Positions 26,690 through 36,021 of a DNA stretch of 64,000 nucleotides are shown here, one piece after another. This stretch comes from Lewinellaceae bacterium. Lineage in GTDB: Bacteria > Bacteroidota > Bacteroidia > Chitinophagales > Saprospiraceae. Position numbers and translations under genes: made by a program. Under the pieces are notes generated by a model, which ran no database searches, was not told the origin of the DNA, and saw nothing but the letters and a program-made list of their open reading frames with translations. Each line of letters starts with the position of its first letter. Positions within the stretch are counted from its first letter, which is position 1. The stretch covers positions 62,001 to 126,000 of the forward strand of contig JACJYC010000015.1 of the NCBI GenBank assembly GCA_020636325.1. Reading direction: 5' to 3'.

Positions 26690-29600
26690 TTATCGGTCTG
26701 CCACAACCAACCGGAGCAAGGCGGCCTCCCCATCCGTACCTTTTACCCGTACAAAGTACATACCCGGCGCCTGCCCGCTCAAATCCAGTTCCGTGACGGA
26801 TTCCGCTGCTGCATCCACGCGTTTGCGGATCACCTGCCTGCCCAGATCATCCAGGACCTCAATTTCATTTTCTCCGCTTCCCGCAAGCTTCAGCATCGCA
26901 ATGCCCGAGGTGGGGTTGGGCCAAAGCTCAGCCGCCGTTTCCTGTGCGATGGAAACCGGCTGAACGGAATTCCCGGGGGCGCCTTTCTGCATCCCGCCGC
27001 CGTATGGCGGATCGATGACCACGTGGTCGAAGGTCGCGGTGACCGCGCTGTTCGCGTTCGTTCCCCAGGCGATGAGGCCGACCTGGATGCAGTTGTCCAT
27101 CGGCACGGTGACCGCGAAGGCGTAGGTCCAGGTGACGCCGTTGACCGAATAGTAGCCCCGGAAGATGTTGCCGGTCCGGACAATGCGCAGCCACCTGGCG
27201 CCGAATGCATTGATGTACGACGGGAAAGCACCCCCGTTATCCGTGTACCGGACATACCGCGCGATCGCACTGCCCCCCTGGTAGGCCATGGCTACCTTTT
27301 TGGCGCCCGGCGCATCCGATTCCCGCATAACGATTCCCGCGTATCCGGGCAGGGTCAAACCGGCAATATGGGCGGTTATGGTTCCGTTGCCGCAGAGCTG
27401 GTATTTGATGTAGCCGCTTTCGTCGGAGGTCGCACTTGGCGTATAACAACCGCTTGATAGCAAAGTAAAGGTTTCGGCGTCAGGGTCAAAACTCCCTTCG
27501 TTGCCGTTGGTGCAACCGATCCCGTCAGGCATGGACATCCAGCCGCAAGGCAGGCCCTCCACGGTCACATGCGAAGTGCAGGAAGCCGTATTGCCGCCGG
27601 CGTCCTGTGCGGTCACGGTTACCGGCACGACCTCACCCAGCGCATCGCAGGCGATGGACGGCAGCCCGGCTTCAAACCCGGTTACCGCGCAGTTGTCGCT
27701 CGCCGTGGCCATGCCTACAGGGTCCAGTCCGATGGAGCCCTCGCCATTGAAGGTGACAGTGATATCCGAGCAAACCACTTCCGGGTCCAGGTTATCTTCG
27801 ACGGTCACGGTAGCCGAGCAGGTTGACGCATTGTTATTCACATCCGTGACCGTGAGGGTAACGGTATTGGCGCCCGCATCCGCGCAACCGAAAGACTGCC
27901 GGCTGAGGACTGCCGACTGGATCCCACAGGCATCGCCGGAGCCATTGTCCACCGCTGCTGCGGTAGTGGAACCCGCTCCGTTTTCATCCAACTGTACGGT
28001 GACGTTGCGGCAAACCGCGTCGGGCGCCACATTGTCCTCCACCGTCACCGTTGCCGTACAAGTCGAAGCGTTATTGTTCACATCCGTAACCGTCAGCGTG
28101 ACGGTGTTTGCCCCCACATCCCCGCAACTGAAGGACTGCTGACTGGGGACTGTGGACTGGATACCCCCGCATTCATCAAAGGAGCCGTTATCCAGATCAT
28201 CGCCGGTCAGGATCGCTTGCCCGGCCGGATCCAGCTGAACGGTGGCGTCCCGGCAGACGGCGGTCGGCGCAATTGCATCCTTTACAGTGACCGTTGCGTT
28301 GCAGGACCTGGAATTGCCGTGGTTGTCGGTCACGGTTACCTGAACCACGTTGGGGCCGATATCATCGCAATCAAAATCCGTTTGACTGACCGACCTGGAC
28401 TGGATCCCGCAGGCATCAAAGGCACTGAAAATAACCTGATTGGCCGTAATTTGCGCCTGGCCGTTCTCATCCAGCGATACGTTGATATTCTTGCAACTCA
28501 CAGCGGGACGCGTATTGTCCACAATGGTTACAACCGAGGTACAGGCGCCGGTATTGCCGCTTGCATCGGTATAGGAAAACACCAGGTTTTGGGTGGTTCC
28601 GACATCGCCGCAGCCGAATTCAACAAATTCAAACGGGGGAAAGAATGCTCCGTCGCAGTTATCCGCCCCCCCCTGGTACAACTGGTAAACGGGAACCGAT
28701 TCAACACCGTGCAAATTCTCAATACTCACCGTGAGGTCGGAGCAGTTTAAAACCGGCGCTATGTTGTCTTCCACCGTTACGGTTGCCGTACAGGTCGAAG
28801 TATTGTTATTGACGTCCGTAACTGTGAGGGTAACGGTATTCGATCCGACATCCGCACAACTGAAGGACTGCCCACTGAGAACTGTGGACTGAACCCCGCA
28901 GGCGTCACTCGAACCATTGTCCACATCATCAGGCCCAATTGCCGCATTGCCTTCTTCGTCGAGCTGTACGGTAATATCCTGACATTGAGCAACCGGGGCT
29001 ACCTTATCCTCTACGGTAACCGTTTGGGTACAGGAAGTGGAATTTTCATGAGAGTCTTCCGCCGTAAGCGTCGCCTGGAAAGAACCTACATTCGCGCAAT
29101 TCAGTATTAAATTCCCGGTCGATAACAGCACGCCGCCGCAATTGTCAGACTGGGAATCCATCAGGGTCGCAGTGTTGAATACTTTGAATCCGTCGCTATT
29201 CAATTGTATGGTCACATCCTGGCAAACCAGTACCGGCGGCAGATTGTCTTCAACCTTCACAGTCGCCGTACAGGTCGAAGCATTGCCGTTGACATCCGTG
29301 ACGGTCAGGGTGACGGCAGATGGGCTGTCGACATCGGAGCAATCGAAGACGGTAATGTCTATTCCAAGCGATTGAAGGCCGCAATCGGCCGTACTGCCGT
29401 CATCTACTTCGTTAGCCGAAAGCGAGCCGTTTCCGGATGCATCCAGTTGAACGGTTACATCCTGACAAAAGGCTTGTGGCGGAGTGCAACATGGGTTATC
29501 ATCATCGGCAATCGTCACAGAGGAAGTACAGGTTTCGGCATTGCCGTTGATGTCTGTTACGGTCAGGGTCACGATGTTAACGCCCACATCCGCGCAACTG

Positions 29601-31612
29601 AAAGACTGCCGGCTGAGGACTGTCGACTGGATCCCGCAGGCATCGGAGGAGCCGTTGTCAATGTCGCTGACCTGAATGCCGGCTGCGCCGTTTTGGTCCA
29701 GTTGGGCTGTAATATCCCGGCAAAGCGCCGCCGGCGGATCATTTTCGGCAACCGTGACATTAAAAGAACAGGAAACCGTCTCCCCGCTACTGGAGGTGAT
29801 CAGGTGCCGCACGACAAAGTCGCCTGCCGGAAATTCATAGGCGCTTAAGATACCCGGGCCGGCGTCGAAAGCCTGCTCCGTTCCCCCGACGATCCGGTTG
29901 ATCTGGAAAGACAAACTGGAGGAACAAGGTCCGCTGATGTTGAGCGGAACGAGGCCGGTCGCAACCGCAACGGTACATTCTCCCGCCGGCAGGGTGATAT
30001 TCTTATCCCCTGGACAGAACAGGTACTGGATATTGTTAGCTTCAACCACACCGACGTTCACCGCACACTGGCCGGTATTGCCGCTGTTATCCGTTACCGT
30101 AAGTGTAACGGTCTGGGCGCCTATATCCGCGCAGGTGAAGACCGATTGGCTCAGTGTTTTGCTGATGATTTCCCCGCAGGCATCGGAGGAACTCTGTTCC
30201 AGGTCCGCAACCGAGAGCTGGAAGTCATCGAAAAGGCCGACCGGTGCAACCAACCCGCCGAAAACGTCCTTGCATGTCACAACCGGCGCCACATCATCTT
30301 TTACGGTCAGGGAGAAAGTGCAGTCGTCGTGAGCGCCGCTGGAGCTGACGAGCCGGAATACGCGGTTCTGTACCCCGATATCGGAACAGTCAAAGGACAA
30401 GGAAGAGACCGGGAACTGGACGCCGCCGACGGTTATTCGAAATCCAAAGACGTAATCCTCATTGGGTTCAACGCTGCTGCCGTTATCCACTTCGGGGCCT
30501 TCGAGCGTGTACGCACCGTTCACCAGGGTGACGGTCACATCCTTACATCGGGCTATCGGGCCTGCGGAGCTCCGGTAGGCGTACTTTACATATCCGTCCT
30601 TCGGGTTGCCGGTATTGCCGAGGTTTTCTAAAATGCGATAGGCCCCGACATCATCTCCATTAACGAAGCTGCCAGCACCGCCGCCGTTGTTGGCATATCC
30701 GGAGCCGTTATTGCCGCCGCCGCCGCCCGAGTAACCGCCGCCGCCGCCGCCACCGCCGTTGCCGCCGAGTTTACCGCCGCCGCCGCCGCCGTAACCGAAA
30801 CCGCCGTTGACTACATTCGAACCTGTTCCGCCGTTACCGCCGGTGATCCCGCCCATTTTGCCGTTTTTGGTGGTCGCAGCGTCATTGTCGCCGGCCGTCA
30901 GGTAGCCGCCGCCGGCGCCGCCATCCCGGGTATCATTGCCGGTCTGGCCGCCGTTGCCGCCGGTCCCGCCGTCATTTGATCCACCACCGCTAGTGCCCGA
31001 AGTCCCCGTAGTCGCGCCATCCCCTGCGTCCTTTTCGCAGGTATCGCTACCATGGTCACCCGGGGCATAATACCCCTGAGCGCCACCGCCGCCGCCCGCT
31101 ACACCCAGCAGGATCCAATGCGTATTCTCATCGGAAAAAGAGTTTGAAGGCGTTGAAGGGGGAGACGATATGCCAGGTTTGAGGTAAAGTACAGCCGTAC
31201 CGCCGCCGCCGCCGGCCCCGCCGGACGAGCTTGTACTGCGTCCCTGTTTGCCGACTACAAACCGGATCGTACCGCCGGGTTGCAGTTGATTCACGCCGTT
31301 TCCGACCCTGAACACCATGGTGATCCTGGCGCCGTCGCCGCCGTCGGCATTGCAGTTATTATCGCCATGAAAAGTTCCGCCGTCGCCCCCTTCCAGGATA
31401 AACTCAAGCATATCCAGGTTGGGGATATTCGCCGGCAGCATAAAATCCTGGGCACTGCCGTTCGAAATGGAAGATCCGTTAGCAGAAACAAGGTGGAGTT
31501 TACCGTCTGTGGATAAGTTATTCTGCGCAATAAGTTGTCCCGTCAGGAGTCCGAACAGGACAAAAAAGCAATATGACCCGCGTTTCAGGTCAGCCCTCAA
31601 TCTTGTGTCCAT
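26690..31612 (-). CDS. Giant T9SS-secreted adhesin B: ALK-like glycine-rich domain plus HYR-like repeats
   Basis: 1640 residues from the ATG at 31612; the signal peptide ends near GQLIAQ. One ALK/LTK-like glycine-rich domain (about 30-345; GGAGGGGGTAVLY, HWILLGVAGGGGG, GGGGGGYSGGGGG, GGGAGSFVN) is followed by about twelve HYR/Ig-like units of some 80 residues (about 350-1350, four Cys per unit in most), then the same C-terminal domain as adhesin A (CGWMSMPDGIGC, MRESDAPGAKK, about 1355-1545) and a T9SS type A tail (AELWPNPTSG, SGQAPGMYFVRV). The units are more diverged from one another than those of adhesin A, so this copy looks older or less homogenised. The gene is 96 bp downstream of a hybrid AraC-type regulator on the same strand. 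Confidence 0.88.
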   Translation of the reverse strand: MDTRLRADLKRGSYCFFVLFGLLTGQLIAQNNLSTDGKLHLVSANGSSISNGSAQDFMLPANIPNLDMLEFILEGGDGGTFHGDNNCNADGGDGARITMVFRVGNGVNQLQPGGTIRFVVGKQGRSTSSSGGAGGGGGTAVLYLKPGISSPPSTPSNSFSDENTHWILLGVAGGGGGAQGYYAPGDHGSDTCEKDAGDGATTGTSGTSGGGSNDGGTGGNGGQTGNDTRDGGAGGGYLTAGDNDAATTKNGKMGGITGGNGGTGSNVVNGGFGYGGGGGGKLGGNGGGGGGGGYSGGGGGNNGSGYANNGGGAGSFVNGDDVGAYRILENLGNTGNPKDGYVKYAYRSSAGPIARCKDVTVTLVNGAYTLEGPEVDNGSSVEPNEDYVFGFRITVGGVQFPVSSLSFDCSDIGVQNRVFRLVSSSGAHDDCTFSLTVKDDVAPVVTCKDVFGGLVAPVGLFDDFQLSVADLEQSSSDACGEIISKTLSQSVFTCADIGAQTVTLTVTDNSGNTGQCAVNVGVVEANNIQYLFCPGDKNITLPAGECTVAVATGLVPLNISGPCSSSLSFQINRIVGGTEQAFDAGPGILSAYEFPAGDFVVRHLITSSSGETVSCSFNVTVAENDPPAALCRDITAQLDQNGAAGIQVSDIDNGSSDACGIQSTVLSRQSFSCADVGVNIVTLTVTDINGNAETCTSSVTIADDDNPCCTPPQAFCQDVTVQLDASGNGSLSANEVDDGSTADCGLQSLGIDITVFDCSDVDSPSAVTLTVTDVNGNASTCTATVKVEDNLPPVLVCQDVTIQLNSDGFKVFNTATLMDSQSDNCGGVLLSTGNLILNCANVGSFQATLTAEDSHENSTSCTQTVTVEDKVAPVAQCQDITVQLDEEGNAAIGPDDVDNGSSDACGVQSTVLSGQSFSCADVGSNTVTLTVTDVNNNTSTCTATVTVEDNIAPVLNCSDLTVSIENLHGVESVPVYQLYQGGADNCDGAFFPPFEFVEFGCGDVGTTQNLVFSYTDASGNTGACTSVVTIVDNTRPAVSCKNINVSLDENGQAQITANQVIFSAFDACGIQSRSVSQTDFDCDDIGPNVVQVTVTDNHGNSRSCNATVTVKDAIAPTAVCRDATVQLDPAGQAILTGDDLDNGSFDECGGIQSTVPSQQSFSCGDVGANTVTLTVTDVNNNASTCTATVTVEDNVAPDAVCRNVTVQLDENGAGSTTAAAVDNGSGDACGIQSAVLSRQSFGCADAGANTVTLTVTDVNNNASTCSATVTVEDNLDPEVVCSDITVTFNGEGSIGLDPVGMATASDNCAVTGFEAGLPSIACDALGEVVPVTVTAQDAGGNTASCTSHVTVEGLPCGWMSMPDGIGCTNGNEGSFDPDAETFTLLSSGCYTPSATSDESGYIKYQLCGNGTITAHIAGLTLPGYAGIVMRESDAPGAKKVAMAYQGGSAIARYVRYTDNGGAFPSYINAFGARWLRIVRTGNIFRGYYSVNGVTWTYAFAVTVPMDNCIQVGLIAWGTNANSAVTATFDHVVIDPPYGGGMQKGAPGNSVQPVSIAQETAAELWPNPTSGIAMLKLAGSGENEIEVLDDLGRQVIRKRVDAAAESVTELDLSGQAPGMYFVRVKGTDGEAALLRLVVADR

Positions 31613-31669
31613 TTGCAAAAAATTTGATCTGCTGCAAATGTCCGGGCTAAGCCCGAAAGGCGTTTAGCG

Positions 31670-31702
31670 CATTGTTCTTTTGATTTATAACATTGTTCTT
31701 TT
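31670..31702 (-). promoter_or_regulatory. 21-bp-period direct repeat upstream of adhesin B
   Basis: On the minus strand AAAAGAACAATG occurs twice, at 31702-31691 and 31681-31670, exactly 21 bp apart. The pair fills the gap between the regulator stop (31709) and the adhesin B start. The period equals that upstream of adhesin A but the sequence differs. A candidate AraC-type operator. A weak -7-like GACATTTG (31642-31635) follows. Confidence 0.45.
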
Positions 31703-31708
31703 CACCGG

Positions 31709-34700
31709 TCAGGAGCGGGTATGGCTCGGCGATTCGCCGAATTCCTGCTGGTAGTATTTGGAGAAGTTCTGGACATAGCTGAAGCCGACCTCGCAGGCGA
31801 TCTCCGAGACCGTCTTGCCGGTGGTCAGCAACATTTCACGGGCCAGTTGCAGGCGGAGAAACCGGATAAAGAGGGTCGTGGATTTCCCGGTCAGCGCCTT
31901 GAGCTTGTTGTGGAGCGGGGTGCGGCTGATCCCGACCGCCCGGCACAGTTCCGAAACGCCGAAATGCTCGTCGCTCAGGTTTTCGATCAGCGCCTGGCGC
32001 ACCTTCAGGATGAAGGCGTCTTCCATAGCCGCTGAAAGATCCTTATCGGGTTGTTGTACTTGTTTTGAAAATTGCCAGTCGGCATACCTCTCCTGAAACT
32101 TTTTCCGCAATTCCAGCAGGTTTCGGATATTTAGCAGCAACTCTTCCTTGTAAAAGGGCTTGGCCAGGTAAACATCGGCGCCCCGTTGAAGCCCTTCGAT
32201 CCTGGAGGCCACATCCGCTTTGGCGGTGAGGAGGATGATCGGGATATGGCTGGTTCGTTCGTCGTGCTTCAGGGTGTCCACCACCTCAAAGCCGTCTTTG
32301 AGGGGCATGATCACATCGCTGACGATGATATCCGGTACGGTTTCGAGTGCAATTGCAATACCATCCTCCCCGTTTTGTGCCACCCGGAGCCGGTAAAGCC
32401 CTTCAAAACAGGCGACCAGGTACTGCCGGACATCCGGGTTATCTTCAATAACCAGGAGGGTCGGGCTATTGCTATCCGCAGGATTGATCTTGTGCTGATC
32501 ATTTATTGCGTCCGATATGGGCGCCGGTTGCGATAACCTATCCGCAATTGAATATCCTGCTTGAAAACTGTCGGCATCCTCCGTTACCGGAAGCAGCACT
32601 TTGAACTCCGTCTCCTTACCCGGAATGCTCCTGACTGCGAGCCCTCCGTTCATGAGGGTTACCAGTTCTTTTACCAGGGCCAAACCGATACCTGTTCCTT
32701 TGCCGGGTTGTACTTTCTGGTCGTTGCTGCCTGAAAAGCGGTCAAAAATACGGGGCAGGGCCTCCGGATCTATTCCCGGGCCGCTGTTCACAACTGAAAG
32801 AGATACAAATCGACTGATCTGAAGATCCGGCGGCGTCACCGCGATATAAAAATCAGCCGGCAATTGGGGTCGCCATTCCCGGGTTTGGGTCAAACGGATC
32901 AGAATTTCACCATCAGGCGGGGTAAACTTTACGGCATTTGATATGAGGTTGGTCAGGATGGAATTGACTTGCTCCTGATCGAAAGCCATTTCCAGACGGT
33001 CAATATCAGCATCATATTCCCAGTTGATCCGCTTGGCATCCGCCAATGATTCAAAACTACCGGCCAGGTTGCGAAAGTGAGCGGCGAAGTCTGCCTTCAC
33101 CCTGTTCAGTTTCAAAGCTCCCGCTTCCAGTTTGGCCAGGTCGAGCATCTGATTGATGAGCCGGAGCAGAGCCGAGCCGTTGTTCTCGATAAGCCGGACG
33201 GCCTTTTGCCATCGCCCGACGGGTTGTTGCTGATCGGCATCCTGGATCTCCCTGGCCATTCCCTGAATAACGGTCAGCGGCGTACGGAATTCGTGGGTGA
33301 TATTGGTATAAAACCTGGATTTGAAGGCGTCCAGTTCTTTCAACCGGTCGGCCTCATTTTTTTCCATGTCCAATTTATATTGCAATTTTTGCCGGTATAA
33401 CAGAAAACGGAATATGCCGTAGGCTGCAGCCGCGATCAGCAGCGAATAAAGGAAATAAGCAGGGTTTGATCGGTACCAGGGAGGGCGTATCAAGATCTGA
33501 ATGGAGGAAACATCATTGTTCCAGACCCCATCTCCGTTGGCGCCTCTGACCAGGAAAGTGTACCGGCCCGGTTGCAGGTTGAGATAACTCGCCCGGTTTT
33601 CAGTGGATTCATGGGCCCAGGGCGGTTCGGCGCCTTTCAGGTAATATTCGAATTTGTTTTTGGTCGGTGAAGAGAATTCGAGCCCAGCAAATTCCAGGGT
33701 GACATTATTGAGCGAATAGGGCAGCCTGATCCCCGGCGCGTATTCCATGGACGCGGACAAAATCCCGGTGGAGTCGCCGAAAATGATCCTTTTATTATTC
33801 ACTTCCAACCCGGTAAAGCACACATTCGGCACAAACGGGTTATCCTGGAGGAAGTCAGCCGGATCGAAAACGATCAAGCCTTCCACACTACCGAAAGCGA
33901 TCCGGCCGTTTGCGCCTTTGGTAAAGGCCCGGGTGTTGAATTCGTTGGTCGGCAGGCCGTCTTCGGCGGTATAGCTCCTGACGGCGCCCGATTGGAGGTT
34001 ATACCGGATGATCCCTTTATTGGAGCTCATCCATAAATTGCCGAAATCATCGGGGAGCAGGCCGTAAATTACATCGTTGGGGAGTTTACCGCCGCCGGGC
34101 AGAAGCGATCTGTCCATGTTGAGGTATGCAAATTCCATGGTCCTGGTGTCCAGTACGCATACCCCGCCGCCTTTTGTGGCGACCCAGAGATGATCCGGCC
34201 GGGAAGGGTCCCTGAACAGGGCGGAAACGTTGTTATTCGGCAGGCAATTTTCCTGATCCGGAAGAACGGCATGGAGTTTGAATTGGAAATCGTCCTTTTG
34301 CGGGACGGCTTCCATCAATCCCTCCTCCGTGCCGATCCACAAATGTCCGTTTGGGGTCCGGCAGATATCCGTTACCCGCGTCAGATCGCCTAACGGATAG
34401 TCTAGCGCATAATTGGAATGCGTCCCGTCCTCCGGCCGGTAGCAAGCCAGTTGCCTGGAATTGGCAATCCAGATATGACCTTGGTCATCAATCGTGAAGG
34501 TGGCCCAAAAGTAGCCGTCCATTTTAAGGGAAAAACAGGCGCTAAAGTCGCCGGATGCATCCGATTTCAACAGGATGACCTCACCAGTAAGAAAATTGTG
34601 GGTGAGGAGCCAACCTTTCTTTTGCCGGTCAAATTCAAATTTAAGGGTTTCTTCCACCGGCAATTCTGCTATAGCGCGGGAGGGGTTTGAAGCGAAAAAC

Positions 34701-35845
34701 ATGCCGAATGTCCCCTTCAATACGCTCCAGAAAATCTGCCCTTTTTCATCGATAAAAGGGGCGTAATTGATGGATTTTTCGGGAAAATAATGCTTGAACC
34801 GTTGTTTTCTCGGATCGTATTTATACAATCCATAACCGGAAGTGCCGCACCAGATCACGCCGGACCTGTCAATAAAAATTTTTCCGACTCCCTTTTTGGG
34901 AATGGTAATAACCGTTTGGGCATCCGCCGCTCCAATCACCGGTTTTTCCGGAAGGTCTCCTTCAAATTCAATTACCCTGTTTTGATCCCTGAACAGTTTT
35001 CGGTTGTTTTTTTCCGACCAGACCAGCTCCCGAACCGTAAATTCAAACGTATTTTTTTTCCAGCTGCGGCCGTTATAAAAATAGGCCTTGTTCTCCTTGG
35101 ATAACCAGACAGACCCCTGGTCCGATGTTCCGAATGCCAGCGTCCTGGCGCCGGGATCTTCATCCGGCCAGGGTACCTCCTCCCATTTGACCGGATCCAG
35201 CGCTGACCGGAATAATTTCCCGCTACGCTCCTGCCAAATGGTTTGTCCGGTTCCATCCAATACGAATTGAAGGCTCTGATCATCCCCGATTTCAAATACG
35301 TCCCCGTCGACCTTTATCCCCTCATCTCCTTGAATATCAAACGGTTTACCCTTGATCAGCATCCTCACCAGGCCTGCTTCTCTTGATGGCAGGCGCGCCA
35401 TGAACCAGATATCGCCCCGGGCATCTACCATAAAATCCCGCACGATGGATTCGGACAAAAAGGGATCCGGAATCTGTTCGGACCAGAGCCTGTGTACCTG
35501 CAGGGTTCTTTTATCCAGGATATTCAACCCGCGATTCCCCAATCCGATCAGGATATAATCGCCGTATTCGCACAGGGACCTTACCCAATCGCCCGAAAGG
35601 GTATTGTGTTCTTTCAGCGGAACCGGGGCAAAAACCTTGATTTCGTGGCCGTCGTACCGATTCAATCCGTTTTTGGTGCCGATCCAGAGAAACCCCTGGC
35701 TGTCCTGCAGTAATGCGGTGATGAATCCCTGAGAAAGGCCGTTGTTAATTCCCAGGGATTCAACGTGCGGAACGGGCTGGGCAGAAAGGCAAAAAACAAG
35801 TATTCCTGTAAACAAGCAGGTCATAACCGCCTTGGTCGGGAGCAT
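31709..35845 (-). CDS. Hybrid two-component system regulator (HTCS): propeller sensor, kinase, receiver, AraC-type HTH
   Basis: 1378 residues from the ATG at 35845, which places a signal peptide (MLPTKAVMTCLFTGILVFCL) at the N-terminus; an in-frame ATG at 35923 lies upstream of a promoter-like element and is less likely. Two 7-bladed Reg_prop propellers fill about 30-700 (GLSQGFITALLQDSQGFLWI, GHLWIGTEEGL, GNLWMSSNKGI), then a Y_Y_Y Ig-like domain (about 715-780), a membrane segment (about 790-810), HisKA (YTNITHEFRTPLTVI, about 848), HATPase (NAVKFTPPDGEI, NSGPGIDP, GTGIGLAL), a receiver (SDVIMPLKDG, about 1122-1232) and an AraC HTH (about 1280-1377). This is the classic Bacteroidota HTCS that senses a periplasmic ligand. 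The only nearby target on its strand is adhesin B, unlike typical HTCS genes that sit beside SusCD. Confidence 0.93.
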   Translation of the reverse strand: MLPTKAVMTCLFTGILVFCLSAQPVPHVESLGINNGLSQGFITALLQDSQGFLWIGTKNGLNRYDGHEIKVFAPVPLKEHNTLSGDWVRSLCEYGDYILIGLGNRGLNILDKRTLQVHRLWSEQIPDPFLSESIVRDFMVDARGDIWFMARLPSREAGLVRMLIKGKPFDIQGDEGIKVDGDVFEIGDDQSLQFVLDGTGQTIWQERSGKLFRSALDPVKWEEVPWPDEDPGARTLAFGTSDQGSVWLSKENKAYFYNGRSWKKNTFEFTVRELVWSEKNNRKLFRDQNRVIEFEGDLPEKPVIGAADAQTVITIPKKGVGKIFIDRSGVIWCGTSGYGLYKYDPRKQRFKHYFPEKSINYAPFIDEKGQIFWSVLKGTFGMFFASNPSRAIAELPVEETLKFEFDRQKKGWLLTHNFLTGEVILLKSDASGDFSACFSLKMDGYFWATFTIDDQGHIWIANSRQLACYRPEDGTHSNYALDYPLGDLTRVTDICRTPNGHLWIGTEEGLMEAVPQKDDFQFKLHAVLPDQENCLPNNNVSALFRDPSRPDHLWVATKGGGVCVLDTRTMEFAYLNMDRSLLPGGGKLPNDVIYGLLPDDFGNLWMSSNKGIIRYNLQSGAVRSYTAEDGLPTNEFNTRAFTKGANGRIAFGSVEGLIVFDPADFLQDNPFVPNVCFTGLEVNNKRIIFGDSTGILSASMEYAPGIRLPYSLNNVTLEFAGLEFSSPTKNKFEYYLKGAEPPWAHESTENRASYLNLQPGRYTFLVRGANGDGVWNNDVSSIQILIRPPWYRSNPAYFLYSLLIAAAAYGIFRFLLYRQKLQYKLDMEKNEADRLKELDAFKSRFYTNITHEFRTPLTVIQGMAREIQDADQQQPVGRWQKAVRLIENNGSALLRLINQMLDLAKLEAGALKLNRVKADFAAHFRNLAGSFESLADAKRINWEYDADIDRLEMAFDQEQVNSILTNLISNAVKFTPPDGEILIRLTQTREWRPQLPADFYIAVTPPDLQISRFVSLSVVNSGPGIDPEALPRIFDRFSGSNDQKVQPGKGTGIGLALVKELVTLMNGGLAVRSIPGKETEFKVLLPVTEDADSFQAGYSIADRLSQPAPISDAINDQHKINPADSNSPTLLVIEDNPDVRQYLVACFEGLYRLRVAQNGEDGIAIALETVPDIIVSDVIMPLKDGFEVVDTLKHDERTSHIPIILLTAKADVASRIEGLQRGADVYLAKPFYKEELLLNIRNLLELRKKFQERYADWQFSKQVQQPDKDLSAAMEDAFILKVRQALIENLSDEHFGVSELCRAVGISRTPLHNKLKALTGKSTTLFIRFLRLQLAREMLLTTGKTVSEIACEVGFSYVQNFSKYYQQEFGESPSHTRS

Positions 35846-35909
35846 TCCTGAATTCGGTGTGATATGCAAATCTGCCTGCACGCGCTGTGGATATAAGCTG
35901 TAAATGCAA

Positions 35910-35943
35910 CAAAAATAAGCCATTTAAAAAAATGTAGGACAAA
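35910..35943 (-). promoter_or_regulatory. Candidate promoter of the HTCS gene
   Basis: On the minus strand TTTG (35943-35940) is followed after 22 nt by TATTTTTG (35917-35910), matching TTTG and TAnnTTTG with a spacer slightly longer than usual. Transcription would start near 35903, inside the longer reading frame, which supports the ATG at 35845. Confidence 0.4.
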
Positions 35944-36021
35944 TAGGGGGCCGGCGGCATAATTATCATCTTCCACCATAGTTTACATCCTATTTCATCC
36001 GAACCTGCACAAACCGACTTT

